The position numbers and the translations under genes were made by a program. From assembly GCF_021300615.1 (NCBI RefSeq), contig NZ_JAJTMY010000006.1, forward strand, positions 1-32,954: DNA of 32,954 bases, in the 5' to 3' direction. A model generated the notes under the pieces. The model was given only the letters and a program-made list of their open reading frames with translations. It did not search any database and was not told the DNA's origin. Below, piece by piece: positions 1 through 8,080 of the stretch. Within the stretch, counting starts at the first letter, position 1. Every line of letters starts with the position of its first letter. Source of the DNA: Helicobacter anatolicus. GTDB lineage: Bacteria; Campylobacterota; Campylobacteria; Campylobacterales; Helicobacteraceae.

Positions 1-681
1 CATCATTCCCTTGAAATCACCATTTTTATCAAAAAATGGTCTACCTAGGAACACTTTTTGCATTTTTGAATCATCAATATCATAAATAGCACCTTCAGTC
101 TGATTTAAAACTATTTTAGTAGCAATCTGATTTTTAAGAACTTCAAAACTATAACTACTAGATATTTCTGGATAATATACCTCATCCCCCTTTAGCAATT
201 CTCCTTCTTTGATTCCTAAATACTGCAGGCTGTAAATACGCTTATGGTAAAAACTTTCCTTTGTAGGTTGACAATAATCATTTGTATAACCCTGAGTTTT
301 TAATAAAGCTAATCCCAAAGCATTATCTAATCTTTGTATTTGCAAATTTGCTATACATATAAGAGGATTAGCACTATCATCTTGCATTTTTACCTCAATT
401 TTTTTAGGATATTTTCCATAACTTCTTAAAATTTCAGAAGAAGTTAAAAAATATCCTCCTTCTAGCAAAATTCCAAATCCAGATTTAAGATTTCCATCAT
501 CAAAATAAATACTTAAAAATCCAATGGAATGTATCCATTTTGCAAATGTTTTTTGTATTTTTACTTGCTCTTGCGTGATTTTTTTATTCTCACTACCAAA
601 AATATCTACCTCTTCAGAAGCCATGAAAACATTCAAACCTAGCACTATGTATATTAAAAATATTTTTCCAAAATAACTCAC
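1..681 (-). CDS. Exported trypsin-fold-like protein lacking catalytic residues (partial, 3' end outside window)
   Basis: The frame is open from a GTG at 681 to the left edge (227 codons, no stop), so the C-terminus is missing. A GGAG lies 10 bases upstream of the GTG. The N-terminus is a hydrophobic signal segment (about residues 5-20, ending near FMASEE), suggesting a periplasmic protein. Residues around 60-75 read SGFGILLEGGYFLTSSEIL, which resembles the GSGVI..GYILTNAHVV block of DegP/trypsin-like proteases, but the catalytic His position is occupied by Ser-Glu. A later ALGLALLKT segment resembles the DLALLK block with the Asp replaced. I infer an inactive protease-fold protein; the Ser region lies outside the window. 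No proteolytic activity is supported. It is divergent from the cyclophilin gene. Confidence 0.6.
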   Translation of the reverse strand, partial: MSYFGKIFLIYIVLGLNVFMASEEVDIFGSENKKITQEQVKIQKTFAKWIHSIGFLSIYFDDGNLKSGFGILLEGGYFLTSSEILRSYGKYPKKIEVKMQDDSANPLICIANLQIQRLDNALGLALLKTQGYTNDYCQPTKESFYHKRIYSLQYLGIKEGELLKGDEVYYPEISSSYSFEVLKNQIATKIVLNQTEGAIYDIDDSKMQKVFLGRPFFDKNGDFKGMM

Positions 682-729
682 TACTCATTTACTCCAAATC
701 ATTTAAATAGTCAAATTTTTCAGTAAAAT

Positions 730-735
730 TATATT
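730..735 (+). promoter_or_regulatory. Candidate -10 element for the cyclophilin gene
   Basis: TATATT stands 30 bases before the ATG at 766, in the gap between two divergent genes. A strong ribosome binding site, AAAGGAG, follows at 755-761. Helicobacter sigma-80 promoters rely mainly on the -10 box, so no -35 is claimed. AT-richness makes chance matches likely. Confidence 0.3.
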
Positions 736-765
736 ACAAATTTATAAAATTCTTAAAGGAGCCCC

Positions 766-1269
766 ATGTTTACACTAACACCATTAAAAACTTTTCAAAT
801 TACTGAAGAAAAAATACAAAACTTACAATATGCTACCATACAAACCAACAAAGGTGATATTACGATCAAACTTTTTCCGGAAGTAGCCCCACAGCATGTA
901 ATGAACTTTGCCTCACTTGCAAATCAAGGTTTTTATAAAGGATTGATTTTTCACCGCGTTATACCTGGATTTGTAGCACAAGGAGGATGTCCCAATGGAG
1001 ATGGCAGGGGTGGTCCAGGATATAGAATTGTGTGTGAAACTGAAAATACCCCACATAAACATCTCAAAGGCACCTTATCAATGGCACATGCAGGAAAAGA
1101 TACTGGTGGGAGTCAGTTTTTTATTTGTTTTGATGCGCTCCCTCATCTTGATGGCGTACATACAATCTTTGGCGCTATAGAAAAAAATGATCAAAAAAGC
1201 TTTGAGGTTTTAGATTCTCTTGTTCAAAATGACATAATAGAAAATATCATCATTAGTGATAAAAAATAA
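766..1269 (+). CDS. ppiA: Peptidyl-prolyl cis-trans isomerase, cyclophilin type
   Basis: This 167-residue protein is a single cyclophilin domain, a catalyst of proline cis-trans isomerisation during folding. Visible family signatures are FHRVIPGFVAQGG (residues 62-74, with the catalytic Arg64 and Gln72), the glycine-rich GDGRGGPGY stretch (78-86), GSQFFI (115-120) and LDGVHTIFG (128-136). There is no signal peptide, so it should be cytoplasmic, and its length matches bacterial single-domain cyclophilins. The AAAGGAG sequence four bases before the ATG supports the start. It is the first gene of a short plus-strand pair with the DUF455 gene. The family call is secure; the gene symbol is by analogy with H. 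pylori. Confidence 0.93.
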   Translation: MFTLTPLKTFQITEEKIQNLQYATIQTNKGDITIKLFPEVAPQHVMNFASLANQGFYKGLIFHRVIPGFVAQGGCPNGDGRGGPGYRIVCETENTPHKHLKGTLSMAHAGKDTGGSQFFICFDALPHLDGVHTIFGAIEKNDQKSFEVLDSLVQNDIIENIIISDKK

Positions 1270-1291
1270 TGCAAGAATACAGCGGTCTTTT

Positions 1292-1323
1292 TTATGAGGG
1301 TATTGTTTTTATACTCCTCATAA
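1292..1323 (+). terminator. Hairpin between ppiA and the DUF455 gene (possible terminator or attenuator)
   Basis: TTATGAGG (1292-1299) pairs with CCTCATAA (1316-1323), and GTAT/ATAC extends the stem after a bulged base. No U-run follows, so it is a weak terminator at best and may be an mRNA processing or stability element. It touches an in-frame ATG at 1325, which argues that translation of the next gene begins further in, at 1358. Confidence 0.35.
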
Positions 1324-1357
1324 TATGTTTGTTAATTTATCGTTCTCGATTAAGATA

Positions 1358-2158
1358 ATGAATTTTCACTCCCAATTAGAAAAGATTCTTTTTGCAAATT
1401 CTCCGCAAGAAAAAATTCAGCTTTTTAAAGATTTTTATGCAAATTTTCTAGCAGGAAAAGGAGTTTTTGAGGACCATTTCTCCCCAAAAATTATGCAAAA
1501 ACCTAGCTACTATACATTTTGCACAATTGTTCACCCCACAAGAATTAGAAGACCTAAACATATAAATAGCACACAGTCTTTAGCAAAAATTATTCATTCT
1601 ATCGCACATATTGAATACAGCGCCATTGATCTAGCACTTGATGCAAGCTATCGCTTCATAAATTTACCAAAAGAATATTACCAAGACTGGCTCATGGTAG
1701 CAAATGAAGAAATACAGCATTTTCTACTTTTAGAATCTGTGCTCTATGAATTAGGCTATCAATATGGAGATTTCCCTGTGCATCAAAATTTATTTGATGC
1801 ACAAACTGCAACCAATCACTCCCTAAGTCACAGAATGGGGTTGGTACATAGAGCATTAGAAGCAAATGGATTAGATGCAAACCCCTTTGTATGTCAAAAA
1901 ATTATGCAAAGCACACATCATGCAAAAAATAAATTTCAAGAAATCTTAGATCTTATTCTAAGAGATGAAATCTCTCATGTCAATAAAGGAGATAAATGGT
2001 GGAAATTTAGCAAAACTCCTGATGAAAGTTTTGCCAATCTTTTATTAAGTTATAAAAACTTCTCACCTTTAAGTAAAATTATCAATACTTCTGCAAGATT
2101 ACAAGCAGGATATACACAACAAGAACTTAACGAACTCAAAGAAATTTTTAAACATTGA
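1358..2158 (+). CDS. DUF455 family ferritin-like protein
   Basis: This is a 266-residue protein of the DUF455 (COG2833) ferritin-like family, probable di-iron four-helix proteins of uncertain function. The signature segments are all present: SAIDLALDASYRF (88-100), the ANEEIQHF block (115-122), HRALEANGLDANP (164-176) and RDEISHVNKGDKWW (202-215). Glu86, Glu117/118, His121, Glu168, Glu204 and His207 are plausible metal ligands by analogy to ferritin-like ExxH motifs. I chose ATG 1358 over the in-frame ATG 1325 because 1325 abuts a hairpin and the extra 11 residues are not conserved-looking. It converges on flgR, with the two 3' ends overlapping by 11 bases. Substrate unknown. Confidence 0.82.
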   Translation: MNFHSQLEKILFANSPQEKIQLFKDFYANFLAGKGVFEDHFSPKIMQKPSYYTFCTIVHPTRIRRPKHINSTQSLAKIIHSIAHIEYSAIDLALDASYRFINLPKEYYQDWLMVANEEIQHFLLLESVLYELGYQYGDFPVHQNLFDAQTATNHSLSHRMGLVHRALEANGLDANPFVCQKIMQSTHHAKNKFQEILDLILRDEISHVNKGDKWWKFSKTPDESFANLLLSYKNFSPLSKIINTSARLQAGYTQQELNELKEIFKH

Positions 2159-3473
2159 TTTTATATTTAGCAATTTTATGTTTCAAAACATCAATTTGCA
2201 TCCCCAAAATCTCCGCGGCATTTTGTAAATTATTATCACAATCTTTTAGTACTTCCCTAATTAATTCACTCTCCAAACTAGCAATTTTATTGTCTTTTTC
2301 TTTTTTTGCTTGTTTGGGTTCTAAAAATAAATCTTTTTCCTCAATGCTTGTGCCATCACTTAAAATCACTGCACGCTCCACGACTGATAACAACTCTCTA
2401 ATATTTCCATACCACTCATATTCAAGCATTTTTTGCTTAGCATTTTCACTAAATGTTTTATTTTCAAAACCATACTGCTTAATAGTTTCATCTTTTTTCC
2501 ACTCTGCCAATGGCAAAATTTCTTCCTTTCTTTCTTTTAGCGGCGGAATCTCTAAAGGAATTGTCTGTAACCTAAAATACAAATCCTCCCTAAATTCTTT
2601 ATCTGCTATCTTTTTTTGGATATTTACATTTGTCGCAGAAATAAAACGCACATCAATTTTGATACTTTTTGCACTACCAAGACGAGTAATTTCTTTTTCT
2701 TGTATCGCTCTAAGAAGTTTTGCTTGCAATCCCAAGGGCATTTCACCAATTTCATCTAAAAAAACACTACCACCATTCGCACTTTCAAACAAACCTGCTT
2801 TTGGTGCACTTGCATCTGTGAAAGCACCTTTTTCATAGCCAAAAAGCTCAGATTCCAAAAGATGCTCAGGAATTGCCGCCATATTAATAGCGACAAATGG
2901 TGCTTGTGCTCGACTAGAATTTTGATGAATAAAATTTGCAAAAACCTCTTTTCCAACCCCACTTTCCCCTAAAAGTAAAACACTTGCATCAGTTTGTGCT
3001 GCTTTATAAGCAATTTTTCTCACCTCTTCTAGTGCCTTAGAATCTGCAACAAATCCCTGCTTATTTTCTTTTTTATTTTTAATAGCATTTCTATTTATTG
3101 AAGGATTTTGTTTTTTTTGAAACTCAAGAAGTTTTTTTGTCCGTAAAATTGCTTCTAATAAAAGTTCTGGCTCAAAAGGCTTTTGAAAAAAATCTGCCAC
3201 GCCAAGGCGTATCGATTCTATAGCTTTATTTAAAGATGCATTACCCGTAATCACAATAGCCTCATATTTATGATTTAATTGATTTAAAAACTCCAAGCCA
3301 TCCATCTGTGGCATATTAATATCAGTAATCACAAGTTCAAAACTATCGTCAAGAGCTTTTAGTGCATCTTTTGGATTCTTAAAACTCACAACTTCAATTT
3401 CCTTAACATCTGCAAAAAATAATTCCAAGCTTTTTCTCATATTGATATCATCTTCAACAATCGCTACTTTCAT
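2148..3473 (-). CDS. flgR: Sigma-54-dependent response regulator FlgR, with C-terminal Fis-type HTH
   Basis: This 441-residue NtrC-type activator is the likely master regulator of sigma-54 (rod-hook/basal body) flagellar genes, paired with kinase FlgS encoded elsewhere. Receiver domain 1-115: acidic EDD at 7-9, phospho-acceptor Asp51 in VITDINMPQMDG, Lys98. AAA+ domain about 140-380: Walker A GESGVGKE (169-176), sigma-54 contact loop GAFTDA (216-221, a variant of GAFTGA), Walker B VFLDE (237-241), arginine-rich FREDLYFRL (294-302). Residues 404-441 look like a Fis-type helix-turn-helix (NNLQNAAEILGMQ). H. pylori FlgR is known to lack this DNA-binding tail, so this is the longer form. It is the last gene of the gyrA operon, overlapping the preceding gene by four bases, as in H. 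pylori HP0701-0703. Confidence 0.92.
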   Translation of the reverse strand: MKVAIVEDDINMRKSLELFFADVKEIEVVSFKNPKDALKALDDSFELVITDINMPQMDGLEFLNQLNHKYEAIVITGNASLNKAIESIRLGVADFFQKPFEPELLLEAILRTKKLLEFQKKQNPSINRNAIKNKKENKQGFVADSKALEEVRKIAYKAAQTDASVLLLGESGVGKEVFANFIHQNSSRAQAPFVAINMAAIPEHLLESELFGYEKGAFTDASAPKAGLFESANGGSVFLDEIGEMPLGLQAKLLRAIQEKEITRLGSAKSIKIDVRFISATNVNIQKKIADKEFREDLYFRLQTIPLEIPPLKERKEEILPLAEWKKDETIKQYGFENKTFSENAKQKMLEYEWYGNIRELLSVVERAVILSDGTSIEEKDLFLEPKQAKKEKDNKIASLESELIREVLKDCDNNLQNAAEILGMQIDVLKHKIAKYKINV

Positions 3474-4126
3474 TTCTTCTCCTTAAAAACTTTAATCAAC
3501 AAAAAACCATTTTGCAAAGATACGCGCACCCATTTTGGCGGTAAAGCAAAAACTATCTTGTTATTAAGATAATTTTTATTAGAATAAGAATCTTCTCTAA
3601 CTTGTACACCACTTTTATATAAACACTCCAAAACCTGTTCTTTTTGAAGTCTCAACACATAAGGAATCAACACTTCTAAAACACTGGGTATTTCATCATC
3701 ATTTAATGCCACATCAATTTCGCAGCTATAATCCATGACTTTATTTTTATCTATAGCATGCGTAGGCTTTGAAATATCATATTTTTCACCCTGTGGTACC
3801 TCATTTTTTAATAAAAATTGATAAGAAATCACTAAATCCATCTCATAAACTGGATCAGGAATAAAAATATAAGGGGGTGCTTGCCAAGGATTTGGCATAA
3901 CTTGTGGTATCAATGGTTCAATTGGCGGCTCTAAATAACTATGCATCTTATAAGGAAAACGTTGCAATTCTTTAGGAGGAGCAAAAGGAATCAAATCAAA
4001 TATATTTGATTTTTCCTTAAAATTCCACAAAAATGTATCAGGATTTTGCAGTACAAAAGGGTTTTTCTTCCACTCTTCAGATGCAATCATTAATCCGCAA
4101 AAAACCAAACCCCATAAAAAACGCAA
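3470..4126 (-). CDS. HP0702-like exported hypothetical protein
   Basis: This 218-residue protein of unknown function lies between gyrA and flgR, the position of HP0702 in H. pylori. The N-terminus is a signal-like hydrophobic segment (FLWGLVFCGLMIA), so it is probably periplasmic or membrane anchored. The middle is proline-rich (PPIEPLIPQVMPNPWQAPP, about 66-84) and the C-terminal half has two cysteines (in YSCEID and ECLYKSG) that could form a disulphide. The start is a TTG directly after the gyrA stop (TAATTG), with GGAG upstream; a later in-frame ATG (residue 13) would destroy the signal segment. It overlaps flgR by four bases, implying translational coupling. Link to flagella or gyrase is only positional. 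Confidence 0.75.
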   Translation of the reverse strand: MRFLWGLVFCGLMIASEEWKKNPFVLQNPDTFLWNFKEKSNIFDLIPFAPPKELQRFPYKMHSYLEPPIEPLIPQVMPNPWQAPPYIFIPDPVYEMDLVISYQFLLKNEVPQGEKYDISKPTHAIDKNKVMDYSCEIDVALNDDEIPSVLEVLIPYVLRLQKEQVLECLYKSGVQVREDSYSNKNYLNNKIVFALPPKWVRVSLQNGFLLIKVFKEKK

Positions 4127-6601
4127 TTATAGCAATTCTCCTTCTACCTCATCTTGCTCATCTTGCTCTTCTTTTGGGCAACTACTTGCATAAGCCACTT
4201 TTTCACCCGCAACATTTACAATTTTCACACCACTTGTGTTTCTTCCTGCTTCGCGTATTGCTTCTGTATCCACACGTATCATTTTGCCACTAGTTGTAAG
4301 TACCATCAAGTCTTTATTTTCATCATCTACATTAATCACACTTACAAGCTTCCCTGTTTTAGGAGTTAATTTCATGGCAATAACACCCTTGCCGCCACGA
4401 CTTTGTAAGCGATAGGCACCTACTAGTGTTTGTTTACCAATCCCTAATTCACTTACAGTCAAAAGTTTGTTGTTTTCACCCGTAATTGTCGTAGCGCCAA
4501 TCACATAATCCCCTTCTTCTTTAAATCTAATTCCTGTTACACCACGCGCTACTCTACCAATCTCTCTTACATTATCAATATCAAAGCGAATACACATACC
4601 CTGATAAGTCGCAAGGAACAATTCTTTCACATCTTGCGTAACAATGCTTGCAGTCACTAATTCATCATCTTCATCAAGATTAATAGCTTTAATTCCAACA
4701 CTTCTAATATTGCTATATTCATTAAGATTTGTGCGTTTTACAATACCATTTTTTGTAAAGAATACCAAAGATTTATCATCATTAAAATCAGAAGTAGTAA
4801 TCGTAGCCATAATTTTCTCATCACCAGAAAGCTGAATAAGATTGACCACTGCCTTACCTATAGCTGTTCTCCCTGCCTCTGGAATCTTATAAACCTTTAA
4901 CCAATATAACTGCCCTTTATTAGTAATAAACATAATAGTATCATGAGTGTTTGCCACAAAAAAAGATTCTATAAAATCGTCATCATGCGTATTTCCGCTA
5001 ACCTTCCCCTTACCACCACGATTTTGTTTTTCATAAACCCTACTTTGCACTCTTTTTACATACCCTCTGTGACTCATTGTGACCACTACACTTTCATTAG
5101 GTATCAAATCTTCTGCATCTATACTTTCATAATCTTCTTCAATCTGTGTCAATCTTTTAGTAGAGAATTTTTCTTTTATTTCAAGCAATTCTTCTTTGAT
5201 GATTTCTTTAAGTTTTTCTTCGCTTTTTAGAATAGAATTTAGATATTCAATTTCTACCAACAAACTTGCATATTCACTCTCAATTTTATCACGCTCTAAT
5301 CCCGTCAACCTTTGCAAACGCATTTCTAAAATTGCCTTGCTTTGCAATTCACTAAGACCAAATCTCTCCATTAAAGCATTTTTAGCTTCATCTGCATCTT
5401 TACTTGCACGAATTATTGCAATTACTTCATCAATATAATCAAGCGCAATTTTTAATCCCTCTAAAATATGTGCCCTAGCCTTAGCTTTCTCCAAATCAAA
5501 AATCGTGCGTCTGATCACAACGGTTTTACGATGTGCGATAAAAATATTTAAAAGTTCTAAAAGCGTAAAAATCTTTGGCTCTTTATTATTAATGGCAAGC
5601 AAAATAATTCCAAATGTTATCTCCATTGCGGTGGACTTATAGAGATGATTGAGTACAATTTCACTCATTGCTTCACGCTTTAACTCTATAACAACACGTA
5701 TCCCCTCTCTATCAGATTCATCTCTTACTTCAGAAATTCCATCAATCACTTTATCTTTTACAAGTTCACTAATTTGTTCTACAAGTCTAGCCTTATTCAC
5801 TTGATAAGGTACTTCATCAATAACAATCACATCTCTTGTTTTTGTTTTTTCTACATGAACTTTTGCACGAACTCTAATTCTGCCCCTACCTGTATTATAT
5901 GCATCTCTAATCCCCTGTTTACCAAAAATAATCCCGCCTGTGGGAAAATCTGGTCCCTCAACAAATTCTAGCAATTCCTCAACACCAGCATCTTTATGAT
6001 CAAGCACATAAATCACTGCATCAATGATTTCATCAATCCTATGTGGAGGAATTGAAGTTGCCATCCCTACAGCAATTCCATTGGAACCATTGACCAAAAG
6101 ATTTGGGATTCTGCTTGGCAACACATCTGGCTCTTTTAGTGTATCATCATAATTTGGAATAAAATCTACAGTATCTTTGTCTAAATCTCTCAAAATTTCT
6201 TCACTAGCCTGAGTCATCCTAGCTTCTGTATAACGCATGGCAGCGGCATTATCTCCATCAATAGAACCAAAATTCCCCTGCCCATCTACAAGCTCTAATC
6301 GCATAGAAAAATCTTGCGCCATTCTAACTAATGCATCATATACCGCTGTATCTCCATGTGGATGATATTTACCGATAACATCCCCCACAATTCTTGCACT
6401 TTTTTTATACGCAGCCCTAGAGGTAACATTCAATTCATTCATCGCATACAAGATTCTTCTATGCACAGGCTTTAATCCATCTTTTGCATCCGGTAAGGCG
6501 CGTCCTACAATAACGCTCATAGAATAATCAAGATAGCTTTCTTTGATAGAATCATCAACATTCACATCTATTATATTTGTATTATCCAGTAAATTATCCA
6601 T
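4127..6601 (-). CDS. gyrA: DNA gyrase subunit A
   Basis: This 824-residue protein is the DNA breakage-reunion subunit of gyrase, which introduces negative supercoils with GyrB. The winged-helix catalytic region has [12 protein letters not shown] (78-89) and catalytic Tyr124 in [12 protein letters not shown]. At the quinolone-resistance positions it carries Thr85 and Asp89, equivalent to the wild-type Thr86/Asp90 of Campylobacter jejuni. The C-terminal beta-pinwheel carries the canonical GyrA box QNRGGKG (526-532) needed for DNA wrapping and a second box-like QSRGGKG (733-739). The last 15 residues are strongly acidic ([12 protein letters not shown]), as in many GyrA tails. Length and end-to-end similarity indicate an intact gene. 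It sits 37 bases after dgkA in the same operon. Confidence 0.97.
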   Translation of the reverse strand: MDNLLDNTNIIDVNVDDSIKESYLDYSMSVIVGRALPDAKDGLKPVHRRILYAMNELNVTSRAAYKKSARIVGDVIGKYHPHGDTAVYDALVRMAQDFSMRLELVDGQGNFGSIDGDNAAAMRYTEARMTQASEEILRDLDKDTVDFIPNYDDTLKEPDVLPSRIPNLLVNGSNGIAVGMATSIPPHRIDEIIDAVIYVLDHKDAGVEELLEFVEGPDFPTGGIIFGKQGIRDAYNTGRGRIRVRAKVHVEKTKTRDVIVIDEVPYQVNKARLVEQISELVKDKVIDGISEVRDESDREGIRVVIELKREAMSEIVLNHLYKSTAMEITFGIILLAINNKEPKIFTLLELLNIFIAHRKTVVIRRTIFDLEKAKARAHILEGLKIALDYIDEVIAIIRASKDADEAKNALMERFGLSELQSKAILEMRLQRLTGLERDKIESEYASLLVEIEYLNSILKSEEKLKEIIKEELLEIKEKFSTKRLTQIEEDYESIDAEDLIPNESVVVTMSHRGYVKRVQSRVYEKQNRGGKGKVSGNTHDDDFIESFFVANTHDTIMFITNKGQLYWLKVYKIPEAGRTAIGKAVVNLIQLSGDEKIMATITTSDFNDDKSLVFFTKNGIVKRTNLNEYSNIRSVGIKAINLDEDDELVTASIVTQDVKELFLATYQGMCIRFDIDNVREIGRVARGVTGIRFKEEGDYVIGATTITGENNKLLTVSELGIGKQTLVGAYRLQSRGGKGVIAMKLTPKTGKLVSVINVDDENKDLMVLTTSGKMIRVDTEAIREAGRNTSGVKIVNVAGEKVAYASSCPKEEQDEQDEVEGELL

Positions 6602-6638
6602 ATCTTTTATACTCCCTAAAACCTAAAGTAATTCTAAC

Positions 6639-7034
6639 TTAAAAAAGCTTAAAAAATAAGTAAAATAGGTAACTTATCCACACAATCACAAAAAATACAA
6701 GCAAGACTAACTGAATTGCACTTCCCATATCTTTTGCTTTTTTTGCTAGAGGGTGGGTTTGCGTACCCGTAAAATCTACTGCATTCTCAATAGCACTATT
6801 AATGAGTTCGCCCACAATACACAAAAAACAAGGTAAAACCAACAAAATCTTATGTGTCCATTCCTGTCCTATCCATAACCCTAAGCCACCAAAAATCATA
6901 CCTAGAACAAAAATTTGCCTAAAAGCTGCCTCATCTCTCCAAGCTGCAGCTATGCCACTTAGAGAATAAAATAATGCATTGTAAATTCTTTTTATGCCTT
7001 TTTTACCTTTTTGATTATTGCGATGCTCCATCAC
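6639..7034 (-). CDS. dgkA: Diacylglycerol kinase (membrane-integral DgkA type)
   Basis: This 131-residue membrane protein phosphorylates diacylglycerol to phosphatidic acid, recycling lipid in the inner membrane. It has the hallmark block GELINSAIENAVD (75-87) with the catalytic/metal-binding glutamates, followed by KKAKDMGSAIQLV (98-110), very close to E. coli DgkA. Three hydrophobic segments are visible (about 38-55, 61-76, 105-129). The first codon may be GTG at 7034 or the next ATG at 7031, which overlaps the TGA of the upstream gene; GGAG lies just before. The 3' neighbour is gyrA, the same order as H. pylori HP0700-HP0701. Confidence 0.93.
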   Translation of the reverse strand: MMEHRNNQKGKKGIKRIYNALFYSLSGIAAAWRDEAAFRQIFVLGMIFGGLGLWIGQEWTHKILLVLPCFLCIVGELINSAIENAVDFTGTQTHPLAKKAKDMGSAIQLVLLVFFVIVWISYLFYLFFKLF

Positions 7035-8014
7035 TCCTCTACTTCCACACTAAAGTCATAATAATTAAAAATCTTTGCAAAAATTCTTTGCATATCATTG
7101 GGATTTGGATGTAAAAACACTCTTTTTGCTTTAAAATATTGGTCTTCTTCTTTAGCATTAAGACTCACTTCTACAGACTTAATTCTTCCTTTAAGTAAAT
7201 CAGCATAAGCCCCAATAGCACTCATAACTTGCTCTCCATAAGGACCATCAAAAACCCCGAATAACCCCATCAAAAATCTCATATTATTTGCCCCTTCATT
7301 GATAGTTTTTTCATACTCATCCTCATTAATCTGTCTCTCTTGTTTTAAAACAGTTAGCATTGCTTCTTTAATATTTTTAGAATCCAACTTAAAAGAAGTT
7401 TTTTGCAAGTCAAATTCAAGTTTTTCTACAAATGTATCTATATCCATATTATGCTCAAACAAATCTTTGAAAATATTAATAATATTTTTATTTGAAAATT
7501 CTTTACTCTTTAATTTTAAATTTGTTTGAATTTCTGCATCTGCATTATTTCCTATAGCCTTAAATACACTGTGACTAAAAACCTCGCCACTATGACGATC
7601 TATTACACTATCTTTACTAATATATTCAAAAGAATGAGGAATAAATTCTGGGGAGACATTTTGTGCGATTTCAAGAGTTTTGATATTTCCCCTCATATAT
7701 CTTTGTAAACTGTTAATCCTAATATCTCTAAACCCCATAGTAAAATTATCAATTTCTGCTTGCTTTTCTTGCTGCATCATAATTTTTAACACAGGTACTT
7801 TACATTCATAACTAAAAAATCCACTACACGAAAAAGGTTTGGGAATCTCAAAATAAAACTCACCCCCTCTTTGCCCCATGTTAAAAAATACATTTAACTG
7901 AGCTTCAAACTCATTTTTTACCTTTGTACTTACATATGCAAATAAAATAAATAAGGCACAAATAACCCCAGCCCCTATAATCAAAATGATTTTAGCTATT
8001 CTCTTCCCCAACAT
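7031..8014 (-). CDS. Single-pass membrane protein of unknown function
   Basis: I do not recognise this 327-residue protein. Residues 7-28 form one clear transmembrane or uncleaved signal helix (IAKIILIIGAGVICALFILF), leaving about 300 residues probably in the periplasm. Two cysteines lie close together in PFSCSGFFSYECKV (about 60-74) and could form a disulphide. The rest alternates short beta-like and charged helical segments with no familiar motif. It is the first gene of the operon running through dgkA, gyrA, the HP0702-like gene and flgR, with a TATAAT box 34-39 bases upstream, and its stop codon overlaps the dgkA start. Function cannot be inferred. Confidence 0.75.
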   Translation of the reverse strand: MLGKRIAKIILIIGAGVICALFILFAYVSTKVKNEFEAQLNVFFNMGQRGGEFYFEIPKPFSCSGFFSYECKVPVLKIMMQQEKQAEIDNFTMGFRDIRINSLQRYMRGNIKTLEIAQNVSPEFIPHSFEYISKDSVIDRHSGEVFSHSVFKAIGNNADAEIQTNLKLKSKEFSNKNIINIFKDLFEHNMDIDTFVEKLEFDLQKTSFKLDSKNIKEAMLTVLKQERQINEDEYEKTINEGANNMRFLMGLFGVFDGPYGEQVMSAIGAYADLLKGRIKSVEVSLNAKEEDQYFKAKRVFLHPNPNDMQRIFAKIFNYYDFSVEVEE

Positions 8015-8047
8015 TTTTTATCCTTAAAAAAATATTCAATGGATAAA

Positions 8048-8053
8048 ATTATA
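8048..8053 (-). promoter_or_regulatory. -10 box (TATAAT) of the dgkA-gyrA-flgR operon
   Basis: On the minus strand a perfect TATAAT lies 34-39 bases before the ATG at 8014, just downstream of the nrfA terminator hairpin. Position and sequence fit the Helicobacter vegetative sigma factor. It would drive the whole five-gene operon. Confidence 0.55.
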
Positions 8054-8058
8054 ACAAA

Positions 8059-8077
8059 TTCCCCAAAAAAAGGGGAA
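8059..8077 (-). terminator. Rho-independent terminator of nrfHA
   Basis: On the minus strand TTCCCC, a T7 loop and GGGGAA form a perfect 6-bp GC-containing hairpin starting three bases after the nrfA stop codon, followed by a T-rich stretch (TTTGTTATAATTTT). It is among the most GC-rich hairpins in the window. It separates nrfA from the operon that starts at 8014. Confidence 0.7.
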
Positions 8078-8080
8078 GGA

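Noticed and set aside
1325-1357. Upstream ATG extension of the DUF455 gene
   Set aside because: The ATG abuts a stable hairpin and the added residues do not resemble the family; ATG 1358 starts at the expected point.
2155-2838. A 227-codon plus-strand frame antisense to flgR
   Set aside because: FlgR on the other strand has all its conserved motifs; the antisense frame is Ser/Phe/Leu-rich with no recognisable domain or ribosome site.
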